The notes beneath the pieces were generated by a model. The model searched no databases, was not told the origin of the DNA, and saw only the letters and a program-made list of their open reading frames with translations. From Vigna angularis (taxonomy: Eukaryota; Streptophyta; Magnoliopsida; Fabales; Fabaceae), in NCBI RefSeq assembly GCF_016808095.1, contig NC_068970.1, positions 15,172,501 to 15,236,500 of the forward strand: a stretch of DNA of 64,000 nt, read 5' to 3'. The position numbers were made by a program, and so were the translations under genes. Below are positions 52,770 through 64,000 of this stretch, in pieces. Each line of letters starts with the position of its first letter. The stretch's first letter is position 1.

Positions 52770-55700
52770 ATAGACAAAAACAAAAATTATTCATTAGATA
52801 TATGTGTATCAACATATGTTCATATGTTGGAAGTACAACATATAAGATAAGTAACATTAACAATCACGCTCACTTGGATCAATAAAAATAAGATGAAGAT
52901 CATTAAGTAGAAAGTAATCTTTTCCACCATAAATATACCAATTAAATAAAAGCATAAAATAAATTTAATATGGTTGGACACCTTAAGTTCTACATTCACA
53001 AATACTCAATAAAATTATTTTATCACTAATTACAATTTCGTCAAAAGAAAATTCAAACCCTCTCATGCATCTTTTATAAACATAAAATTGCAAATTGTCT
53101 TATACAACTTTTATAAGAATAAACTTCTAATATCCTTTGTACACTTAGTAAATTATGATGAAAACCCTTAAATCAACCATTCATTTTTTTTAAGAATTTA
53201 TTATTTCCTTTTTTATATTACACAACGTGAAACTTTAGTGAATAGTCACTCAAGAACGATATATCATCTCTTCACCAAAAGTTTCAACATATTAAGAGAA
53301 AATAACCCACCCCACAACAAAGTTTCAACATGTCAATTTTCACATCAACACTTTCATACTCATCTTGAAGCAATGTGTCATTTGATTAAATATGTATAAA
53401 CTAGATATAGATTGCAAATTAATGAAAAGAAAATTCTAAGACATTTGATCTATCGTTATCAATTATAATATCAAGAGAGTTTAAAACATAATGAAGGGAA
53501 AATGAGGTGTGCAAAATAATCAAATTTCAATATTTGTTCATGATCCAATTTAGAGGATTTTTCTCATATGTATTAGTTTTGCCAATATTGTCGTGATAAA
53601 ATTTTATATTCTTCTACTCAAAGTGCGTAATTTCGCTTTAAAAAAGTTAATATAGATACCGAAAAAAAAATTCTGTCCCTGATGACAAAAATCAGTCACT
53701 ATTTGTTTTAATAGTGATTTAATTAACCATCAAATTTAAAAGATGACAGAAATTCTAACAGCAAAATTTTCATTGTAGAAATAATAATAATAATGATGAT
53801 GAAAAGAAAATAAAATAAAAGGATAACTTAATTTTTACACCCTTAAGAAGAAAAGCAAAAGGACAACAAGGTAAGACAACCAAAAATCCAGAGAGAACAT
53901 TTAACATTTTATGACATTTTAACAAATTGATGAACTTTTTATTACTTAAATGGCTAGAAAAGTGAGATATATAAACCTAAGTCAGAAAATTAAATAAGAA
54001 ATACTCGACTAGATTAAAACTTAACTAAACCATTAATATTGTTTTTTTTTGAAAATTTAAAATACATAACTTTGATTTTATTTTTACTGGGTATAGTGAG
54101 CCAGTTTACATCTCAGTCACATGCAGTAAACAATTTGCTGTCACAAGACCAATCTATGACTGGAAGGACAATTTGTAATGCTTAACAGCCAAATGCCAAC
54201 GACTTTTGCGTTCACATGAAATTAATTCAAGCCAGACACTTGTCATACACATCTAGGGATAGAAACAATTGAGACAAAGATGTTGAAAATGAAACAAGAA
54301 TTCACCTTTAATTATAAACACATAGTACACTCAAATTTAATTTTAAATGTCTATTTTCTAACACAATCTATCCCTTTACTATTAAGGCAAGAAAAGGAGT
54401 CTGTATTTGGATCTACTATCACATTCCATCAACACCCATTCTTAGTAGATAAGAATGGTAGATATTAGATAAGATATCTACCTTTTTTTTTTTCTTCAAA
54501 TGTCCTTTTAACTCAACACGATATGTAATTCAATCCTAGTCCAATAATTAAAGTGAAAAGGTGAATCACCTTTAGGAGTCAACTTCTATTTTCTGGGTTA
54601 GAAAAACTATTCCCTAATGGTTAATAAACATGAGATCATACTTTTATTATTATTTTTCTCATGATATCACATCACTTAATTTAAACCTTATGTCAAGGCG
54701 TTCTCTACTCCTTTAGACACATGAACATGTGGGATCTCCAATCCCAATCCTTTTAAAAAACACATTTCCAAACCTCATAGCAAAAACAAATAAGAAAAAA
54801 AAAAGAAAACTAAAAGATTGAAGTGGGCATAAAACAAAACAACCAAAACTGTTGCCTTATCAATCAGTGCAGTGCTCAGACAAAACTAAGAAAAAGACTA
54901 ATTTATAAAGTTTATGTACACACATACGGAAAATTGGGATATTTAATAATTAGGAAGTCACAAAGCATGATTAAAGTTTTTCTTAGGTGACACTTGCAGC
55001 TAACTGGATCTGCCTTTTTCGTTTTATTGAGCAACCTTGTGTGGTATAGAGTGCAAAAACTAGACTTGTGATTGGGACTAACTATCTTACTTGCTTTGGT
55101 TGGAGGTGGGACCAAACACATGCAATGACATGGGCCATTAAGATACCCTTAATACAGACACCTGTCTTATGGATAATAAGATAATTTTGGTCTCACAAAG
55201 ATATGACACTATTATTCTTTAGCAAGTGTTTTTGATTTGATTTGTTCTCTCCTAAATTGACATTTGAAATTCAAAGTCTCCAATTGGGTTGCTTTTGTTT
55301 TTGTTCCTCTTTTAGTTTTAATATTAAGACATATTATATGTACTGTAATGAGTGCATTTAGAAGAGAAAACAACTGTTTCCCTTCAAAATCTATTCAATT
55401 AGTATGTTTTTGTACCAATTTCACACTTTCATTTTTCTTTATTGACTACTATACTTAAAAAAGCATCTATAATTAACTCTAAAAACATGTGTATCTTCCT
55501 ACTATTTGCAACCCTGCACATGTGCATATGGCAAGATATACCAAAGTCATATGTTTCGCCGGCGATCTTACATATACATTACATATACATAAGGCATAAG
55601 AACAATTTTAGGTCACCCTAATAGTTAACTATATCAAGTCTAAGTATAAATTATTAGCATAGTTATTTTAGTGGCAGAATATAAATAATGGAGACTGATC

Positions 55701-58700
55701 CCGATAATTAACAAGAAATGAAGACAAGCATATATGTGCATGTTATAAATATTTGTATTTTTTAAACATTGTTGCAAAATTCTTAAAGGAACACATCAAA
55801 GTAAATGTAACCTCTTGATGTAAGTAATTTTATCATTCCTTAATTAATATGTACTGTATATTTAAAAAATTACAATAATTTTCATAATAATTATATAAAT
55901 ATATTTAATTTTGCATTTTCTAATCTTCTAAATACACTTACACTTTACTTCAGTAATAGGATACCATTTTATTTTATATTATGAAGTGAAAAAAATGTAG
56001 TTAATAAATTAGTTATGAAAATAATTATTAAAATGAAAAGTGTTATTAAATTTATATTAAAATTATAAAAAACATGTTTATATTTATTAACTTTTATATA
56101 TAGTATTATAATTATAGAATAAGTGTAGTTGAAACTATTACAGAGAATTACTTTTTATACCACAAATAATTTTTTTATAATCCAATATATTGATAAGGGT
56201 AAACCAATGAAGAAAAAAAATTCATAATATAGTTATAGGTTATAATAACTGGCTTTTGAGATTTAGTAAATAATTTGGTGCTTTCGAAAATAACCATAAG
56301 TTCTAGATTTTAATAAAATGATGATAAATGATAAATTATTCAAATATTTAATATATTATACAGTAATAAATACCAGTTAAGTTAAAACGAATTGTAACTT
56401 AAAAAAAATTCAAGAAAACATTTTTTGTTAAATTATAATATATATTTATTATTACATCAGCACCGTCCTTCTTGGCCAAATGATTCCTAGTTCATGACAT
56501 TGAAGAGATGAAAAAGGAGATTGAAAATATCTTCATTTGGTTGTGCACATAAATAAAGGGAAAGAGAAAAGAGAAAGTAGAGATTCTGTATATTTTAATT
56601 TCCACACTGAACAGAAAGTGAAAATTTCGATGCTATTAAAGTCTGTCATTCAAACTAGTTATTTCTTACGGTTGATTGTCAGATACTCAAAGGATCGAAC
56701 AAAAAGTGTAATTAACTTTCATAAGAAACTATTGACCATGTTCTATTTATTTATTCTTAATTTCTCCCATACACATGAAATCTATCACATTTCCCTTTTT
56801 GTTTTATTTTTAATATCACTTTATTTATTTTGTTTATAGAAAGAGAGCAGGAATGAAAAGTTAAAAAGAATGGAAGGAAAAGAAAATGAGATTGGTGGCA
56901 TGTGGTGAGTTTAGATGGCTAAGCTTACATCTTGTGTGTTTGCTTTTTGCAATGAAAGATGTGAAGAACACCTCGAACAGAGGAAAGGAAGAAAAAAGAA
57001 AGCAGGGGAATGGAAGAAGAGTCACATGTGAAGGTGGACACAAGAGAAAAGAATAGCCATGACAGACAAAGATGAAAGATGAAATAGATAAATGTAAATT
57101 CTAAATTCCTAATCTTATGTCACTCTCTTGTACAATGTTATTATATAGTAACTTTGTGTGTTCTTATTAGTATTGGTTAATTCTATGAGACCTTATGTCA
57201 TCAATTGCAGTCATTGTCAGAGACACCTCTCAGTTTATTACCATATTCCAATGGAATTCATACACCCATTTTATTCAATAATTCCTTCCTTCTTTTTCTT
57301 ACCTACTAAAATCTCTCTTCTGTACATAACCATGTGTTTGATTCTTGTTTCATAACAATTTTGTTTTTATCATTTTTTTATAAAAAATATATTATTTTAT
57401 TGATTTTTTTATTCAAACTAATAAAATAATTAGATTGTCATAAATTTAGGTTTATAAATAATTCGGAATTTGGTTTTATATTTTAATTTACTTCGTTATT
57501 GGATAAATTTTATTCACAAATAATATACACAACCCAAAATTATCATACTAAAGTTTGATATTGAATACATTTGATACAAAAAAAAATGCTTAAGAGAAAA
57601 TTATATTCTTCATAGTATAGATTAAGTGTAATTGTGAATGTTGTTAAAACAAAGTCAAACGTATTCTAAAAATATTAGCATGTATTTAAAAGAAAAAAAA
57701 CATAAAAGTCTCTTATAAGACAATTATAAATAGATGTAAAGTCTGTTAGTGAAGTAAAAAAAACAAATATCCACAATTTACTTAAAGCATGCATGCAATA
57801 GTTTGTTTAACTGTTTTTTTTAAAGATTATCTCCTGTACAACATTAAAAATGCTAACTTTGTTTGTAAATTCTTCATTTATATAGAATTACAATCTATTG
57901 TAAGAAATGTTTAAATTCATAAATTCTTTCACTGAATGAAATTAGTTGAATGAATTTATCGAAATTGACTATTATTTTAGACTTCTTTTACACTAAAATT
58001 AATAATAAAATTATTATTATAATAATACAAGTTAATAATTATTTCAATAATAGAAAGAATGAAATATATTCCAATCACATCAAAACGGTGATAAAAAGAT
58101 TGTTATAAAATAATATACAAGAAAATTTAAAAATGTGGTGATTCTATGTCAATAAAGTTTTTTTTTTCACATATCATTTATTTTTTTTCTAGAAAATAAT
58201 GCTATAGATTAAAAATTGAGTACCCTAATTGTATGTTCATAAGTTATTTGTAATTTTTTTTGTCACTAAGTTATTTGTAACACCGTGTGTTGCTGGATAA
58301 CATTTTAAGAAACTTGAACTTGGTTTGATTAATTTAAAGAAGATTCTTTTACTATAATAAAAATGTTGAAGGACATGTTTCACTAACTTAATTTCTTTTC
58401 CAAATACACTACTTATAAGTAGCTTTGAAGTTATAAGCTCCTAACCTTTTTTTTTCTTTCTTATTAATTACTTTTGCTAAAAATTTTCATTTATCTTTCA
58501 CATGTTTAAAAGTCCCCTAATACTCTCTTTTAGTACTTTTATTTCTATAAATATAATTTATTTATCTCATCATCACAATTATATTATAAATTTATTTATT
58601 TGTAACTATTAATAAATAGAATTTTTATCATCTTTTTGTAGTTGTTATTTTAGTGTACATAATTTTCATTACTTTTACTTTTTATTTGTATATCTCATTT

Positions 58701-59690
58701 TCTTATTTCATTTTTAAATATTTTTAAACTCAGTTAGTCATCTTCAATAGAAAAAGTATGTACGATAAAATTATAAAAATTATTTATTTTAGAACTAAAA
58801 TTTATAAATATATTTTAAAAAATTAATAATATTTTTATTTATTTTAATAATTAATATAAATTGATATTTTTTTTATCACGAACAAAAATGAATAATAATA
58901 TAATATTAGTTTAAACAAATTTATGCACATTAACTCATTCATTAAATATTTTTATATTAAAATTAATAAATCAAAATATTATTATCTTGTTTTTTAATAA
59001 AGAAAATAAAAATAAACTAAACTTAAAACAGTTATTATTTGAAAAAATTATGTAATATATAACTACTAAATTTTGAATTATAGTTAAATGATTAAGTGTG
59101 TTTCAATTTCTTTATCTCTTATCAGTCAGTTTTTTTAAGCCCCTTACCAACTAGTTTAATAGTTGGTTTCGATAAATATTTTAACTTACTTAACTAATTT
59201 ATATTTTCTAACTAGCTTATTTACTAGTTTTCAACAACTTTAAGGAAATTATTTTATTTCCTTAATCTTTTCAAAATTAAAATGGATGGAATGCAGGATC
59301 AGTGTGTTAAAATTTAAAACTAAATTGGTATATAAAAATGTTAGCATTTCTAGTAGAATCTGTTCATGCAATTATTTTGTAATCAATATACTTTCCACAC
59401 TTGTTGACTGAATCTTAGAAAATTTACAGTGGGGTGAAAATTAATTACGACTGGTTTAGTTATGTTTTTTTATTTCTTATTGTTGTAAAAACTTTGAAAA
59501 AAAAAATAAAGACATTTTCACTCATACGAGGATTGGTGTTGCACATTCAAGATACTCTCACTCACTGCAAGAGATATGGGACACATTATAACACATTGTT
59601 CTTGGTTATAGGAACAACACTGAAATAAGATTTTTGAAGGAAAAATCAAAAACACACTCACAAAAGAGAAAGAAAAATTTTGAAAGATGA
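52770..59690. other. Intergenic DNA, no gene seen
   Basis: Mostly A/T-rich. A weak CACTA-transposon-like subterminal stretch lies at 53655-53780. 57360-59400 is extremely A/T-rich. No coding segment is supported. Confidence 0.5.
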
Positions 59691-59699
59691 AAACTTCAT

Positions 59700-60487
59700 G
59701 ATTACGAAGTAAATAGCATTTATAACGCGCCCCAGTTTCCATTCATCGTCGTCAACTGCCACTCTGTCTCCCTCTCTTTCCCTTTCTTCATTTGCATTCA
59801 GCCTTCAAACACGCCACGATATTTTACCGATATTTTCACGTCTCATCTCAATCACTCGCGATAACTTTTCCTTTTTCAGTATCTCGCGATAACGAATAAC
59901 AAGAAAGAAAAGAACAATGGAGTGAGGATGAAGAAGCAGACTCAAACTGAAATCTGGTTCTTCCCTTCACTGGTCTTCACTCGTCTCATGCTGCAATCAG
60001 AAATTAACAAAAAAACCCACTTAATTCTCTTTTATTACTGTTCTACCCACCCCTTTATTGCATTGCTCTGCCTCTATATCTCTATATCTCTCTCATTCTC
60101 CTTTCTATTCATTCATTTCCAATTGCAACAACCCAAACCTCATACTCACTCACCTTTTTTCTTTTTATGAAACAAACCCCTTTTATTAATTATTTATTAC
60201 TATTGAATTAAATAAACATTATCTTCATTTTCTTATATTTAATGAATACATCTTTTCTCATTCTTCATCCCTCCTCTATTAATTAATCCTCCTTCATGGA
60301 CCTGCTTCTTTCTCAGTTTCAGAGCTCTTCCTATCTTGGCTTACCTTGCTCGCTTTCATCTTTTTAAGAACCCTAAATTATTATCCAGCCAGTGTAGTTT
60401 TCAAATGCACTTTCTGTTCCAATGAACAGGTGAAATAAGAAGCCTAAGAGAGATAGAGAGAGTGACAGGAAGAGAGAAGGTTTGAAA
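59700..60487 (+). promoter_or_regulatory. Probable promoter and 5' leader of the ORP gene
   Basis: Pyrimidine-rich sequence (CTCTGTCTCCCTCTCTTTCC near 59764, repeated CTATATCTCTATATC near 60075) leads into the ORP start. A four-codon upstream frame, ATG AAC AGG TGA, lies at 60422-60433, about 55 bases before the main ATG. The transcription start cannot be fixed. Confidence 0.4.
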
Positions 60488-63055
60488 ATGCGTGTGAAGG
60501 AAATGCACCCCTTGTGCTGTATCTCGCTGGAAAGTCCGGGGATCGGGAACGACTCTCCGGGGCCCGACGCTGCCGCGTTGTCCAGGACGAGGAGTCTCCC
60601 GGCCGGTGGATCTAACGGCATTGCGCGGAGGGGATCCGAGGCCACGGTGGCCGGAGTTCTCTACAAGTGGACCAATTACGGCAAGGGATGGAGATCCCGC
60701 TGGTTCCTCCTTCGCAATGGCGTCCTCTCTTATGCCAAGATCTGTTGGTCGGAAAACCTCAACCTCCTCTCTCCGGTGGATGAGGTGCGCCTCATCGGAG
60801 AAGTCACCGCCAACCGACTTGCCAGAGATGCTGCTACCATACGGCGGAAGAGTCACAAACCTCCTTCCTCCTCTGCCGTAGTGCATCTCAAGGTATATGA
60901 TTGTTAAATTTTCATTATCAAGTTTTTTAATTATTTGTTTCGATTATGATTATGGAAATTTACTTAGGTTTATCTTTGGTGCTGATCTGAATCACTCAAT
61001 ATAGTGTGGGTCAGGTCTCACTCTCGCTTTGGCAGTGTCGTGTTCACTGTTTTTGGCGCTACCTGCAACTTTCCTGTAGAGGCAATGTTCTTTCTTTTTA
61101 TTTCAAAAAAAAAAATAAAAATCGTAGAATAAACTTTTCTGTCTTAGTTTTTCTATTTCGATGTGATGATTTCACCTCATTGATTTCCGACCATGAAAAT
61201 TATCAAAGCCGCTTCAGATTTAGATTGTTCTTGTGGCAGTGTAAAAAGGTGGAAGAAAACCTGAAAGAAGCTTTGATGCCCGAGCAATAACATGGAAACC
61301 CACTGGTTTCTATTAGGCTTTTTTTTTTTTTCAGAGTTTCTTTCTCTCTCATCTGGTCTCCTTTCCAAATTCTAAGTTGCGATGCAATGCAACTTTTTAA
61401 TTCCTGTTTTACAGTTTTAACTGGTTGTTAATGTGTAGTGGGTCACATCAACAGGTGGCCGAGGAGGGTAGGGATAGCCTACTATTAGCCCTGTGGCATT
61501 AACTTGCGGTCACGTCATGCATCTCTCTGCCTTCCCTTCATTCACATTGGTTGGAATCAATCTGCTTCAGCTGTGTTAAGATTTCACTGCTTCTTCCTCG
61601 CTTGCACTATTCTATCATCACTCCCTTCACTTCGCACTTTTTCATTGCAATGCCATTTTTCTGCAAACTCCAACTCCTTTTTTATCTCTTCCCATTTTAG
61701 CCTACCAATGCGAAAAGTCTAACCAAAATAACACCAATCTGGAAACTGGAATCTAGCAGCAACTTGCATTGGTTTTGCCCTTCAAAGGTAAAATGAAAAG
61801 GACGGATTTTTTTTTGTTTTCTCTTTTAATACAAGGGGTTTAAGTTGAAGACTCTTTCTATTAGATGAGAAAAAAAAATAACAGTGGGGAGGTGATCTAA
61901 AGAGAGGTGTAATTAGGGATCTCGTACTCTGAGTGTCTTCCAGGTGTGAGCTTCCTTCCTTGTAAACTGTAAAGCTTCGACCTTGCTTTAAGGGGAGAAA
62001 AATCGAAAAAGCAATTTCAGTTATTAGTTTTTTCTCTTTTATATATAGTTAGAAAATTAAAAAAGTTAAAACATATGGAAAGGTTCCTCTTTTGTCTTTG
62101 TCAACAGAAATATGTTTACGTGGGACTTGCCACCATGGTGGTGGGGCATCGTCCAGTTCATTATATAATGTCTTTTTTTAAATCTTTTAAAATGTGTGCT
62201 GCTACTGTTTAAGGTCAACAACTCTTCTTCTCCCCGGATAAAAGGGAAAAACAAAAGGAAGTTGGAGACAGTAAGTTTTTTTTTTTACATCATTACCTCC
62301 TATCTCAAATTATTCTAGTCTAGTAATAGTAGCATCTTGCCGTGATGCCCCAGTGAGATAATTTCGTTTTCAAGCTTTCTGTATAAACTTAATTTGTCTT
62401 CTCAAGGTGGGCTCTCTTCCCCACTTGTGTTTCTCATGGGGACATGGCTAATAATAATCCATCTTCCTCGTTCTTCTGGTAGTTGATAGCTGCTGTTGGT
62501 GCAATGTTTCGCTGTACTGCAAACATTGTATATGAATTTAGAAAAATTTAAAACCTCAAGTTGTTATACGTCATTAGATTTTACTTTTCGTGTTATATTT
62601 TCTGTCTTTAATTTAAAATATAAAAGAAAATTGGGTAATAAAAGTGCTTCTTCGGAGATTTGAAATTTAAGTTTTCCTGTATGAATCCTAAGCAGATCTC
62701 GTCATTCAGAGAGAGCAAGTCGGACGATAGACGGTTCTATATATTCACAGCAACAAAAACTCTCCATCTGAGAACTGATTCAAGGAAGGACCGTGTGGCG
62801 TGGATTCAAGCTTTGGTTTCAACCCGAGAATTATATCCACTTCGACCACTCAGCGACCATCTCTCCCTCGCACCGAATCATATATCTGTATCAACCGAAA
62901 GGCTTAAGAAACGCTTACTTGAAGAGGGTGGCAGTGAGAGCCTTGTCAAAGAGTGCGAGCAAATCATGTTTGCCGAGTTCTCTGAATTACAAGAGCAACT
63001 TCATATACTATGTCAAGAGCGAAGGAATTTGCTTGATACAATAAGGCAGCTGGAG
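60488..63055 (+). CDS. Oxysterol-binding-protein-related protein, ORP1 type, 5' part (gene runs off the window)
   Basis: ORPs bind sterols or phosphoinositides and move lipids at membrane contact sites. Two coding exons are seen: 60488-60892 (135 codons, donor AAG|GTATAT) and 62696-63055 (120 codons, acceptor AAGCAG, donor GAG|GTAATT), both in phase 0. The first carries MHPLCC, a Gly/Ser/Pro-rich leader and a PH domain from about residue 54 ([20 protein letters not shown], then LLRNGVLSY). The second completes the PH domain ([36 protein letters not shown]) and starts a coiled-coil-prone region (about 205-255). The sterol-binding ORD with its EQVSHHPP motif is not here and must lie to the right. 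The first ATG (60488) adds five residues before the MHPLCC start (60503) common in relatives; either could be used. It resembles Arabidopsis ORP1C/ORP1D. Confidence 0.92.
60893..62695 (+). other. Intron 1 of the ORP gene
   Basis: A 1.8-kb GT-AG intron that splits the PH domain between HLK and ISSFRE. It is T-rich and holds no recognisable gene. Confidence 0.85.
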
Positions 63056-64000
63056 GTAATTTCATTACTCACATGTGTGCTTTACCTTTGGAATTCTCCT
63101 GACAGTTTATTTGAGAGCTTGAACCACTGTTACGCATAAGTTTACTCTTCACACATCTCAAATTTGGTGGAATAGCCGATACTAATCCTCTAAATTATGA
63201 GTTATATTACTATAAAACGATTCATTATGATTTGTTCCTGAAGTACACACGCACACACACACACATATGTTTGTATATTAAAGTTCTGCGGTGGGTGAGG
63301 TCTTGGGTTGGGTGGATCAACACTGTATTACTGAGCCAGCTTGACAAAAACGTTCACATAAATTACTTGCACAGTAAAAGTTTACTTGTGATAGCCATTC
63401 CAAAGTACTTTTTCTTTAATGTAACGTGATATTATCTTATACTTGAGCTTTCACTGTTTTAAACTTTGTTATTTCAACTTTCGATTTTAGTTCCCCAAAT
63501 TTATACTAATTTGACTAATGCTGTAATTAAATTCAGTAGTTTTTTTATTTATTTATTTCTTGCCATGCATCGATCAAATGGTAAAAGTTGTATAAAACAC
63601 TTCTCCTTATTTTTGTTCTTGCCTAATACCCATATATATACCTTTCATTAGTTTCACTAGATATATTCTCTCTAAAATTATTGGTGTATTTGTTTTTTTT
63701 TTTTTTTCCTGGACCTCTGGTTATTGAATTGACTGTAATAGTGCATTATTACATTACATTATTGTTGTACTTATTCTGAGTTTGTAAAACAGGTGGGCAT
63801 ATACTCTAGTTATGTATGGCTCTATCTTCTTATGATAGGATAAGCTATTAATGTGTGCATATATAACACAAATCAAAATTGGAAATTAAAATTTATATAT
63901 TCCCTTGTAAAGACTTACAATTTTCATCTGAGAAGGACTCCTGTAATAAGAATACAAAGAGAGACAATTTCACACTACAATAAACTAATCTACCCCGCTG
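63056..64000 (+). other. Intron 2 of the ORP gene, continues past the window
   Basis: The sequence starts with GTAATT. I see no following ORP exon before 64000. A (CA)n repeat lies at 63245-63265. Confidence 0.7.
63245..63265. repeat. (CA)n microsatellite
   Basis: ACACACGCACACACACACAC, with one interruption, inside an ORP intron. Confidence 0.9.

Noticed and set aside
54715..54760. GGATTGGAGATCCCACATG on the minus strand, like a TRIM LTR start
   Set aside because: Only about 15 bases match. No PBS, TATATAAG block or second LTR follows.
60401..60886. 161-codon minus-strand frame
   Set aside because: Antisense to the first ORP exon, with no family match, while the plus strand carries a clear PH domain.

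Overview
The window is a piece of a plant nuclear chromosome. It has long, very A/T-rich intergenic DNA, compact multi-exon genes with GT-AG introns, and decayed LTR retrotransposons and MITE-like elements. The repeat types (copia LTRs with AT-rich inverted motifs, a TRIM whose LTR opens TGTTGGAGATCCCACATC) and the protein sequences suggest a eudicot, most likely a phaseoloid legume of the Vigna/Phaseolus type. The species is an inference, not a demonstration.

I can support four protein-coding genes. (1) A plastid-type transaldolase on the minus strand (9417-13699, 12 exons, 400 aa). (2) A trehalose-6-phosphate phosphatase on the minus strand (20890-23310, 11 coding exons, 391 aa), with a probable leader exon near 26.3-26.5 kb. 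(3) A single-exon PAP2-family lipid phosphate phosphatase of the LPP-beta type on the plus strand (42202-42876, 224 aa). (4) The 5' part of an oxysterol-binding-protein-related protein (ORP1 type, PH domain) on the plus strand, from 60488 past the right edge. The exon chains of genes 1 and 2 were joined by hand and keep one open frame throughout. The first two genes act in carbohydrate metabolism and the last two in lipid metabolism or transport, but as usual in plants neighbouring genes show no operon-like link.

Mobile DNA: 1735-5962 is an insertion with two LTRs and a perfect 5-bp target duplication (ACAAA). It is a Ty1/copia-derived, gag-only element in minus orientation whose gag is broken by a stop and a frameshift, and whose LTR-PBS-gag junction is tandemly duplicated. 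Near 15.7-16.1 kb lies a degenerate TRIM. A 556-bp hAT-like MITE (41361-41916) has matching TIRs and a near-perfect 8-bp target duplication, with a decayed inverted relative at 28.02-28.46 kb. Several other patches look like worn LTR or MITE DNA, at 16.5-17.8, 34.0-34.7, 35.8-36.7, 40.1-40.4, 52.2-52.8 and 53.7 kb.

The remaining DNA (most of 6-9, 17.8-20.7, 26.6-41 and 47-59.6 kb) is A/T-rich and shows no gene I can support. I found no convincing new biological system. The most unusual structures are the duplicated primer-binding region of the gag-only element, the possible spliced 3' region downstream of the LPP gene, and the TRIM remnant.
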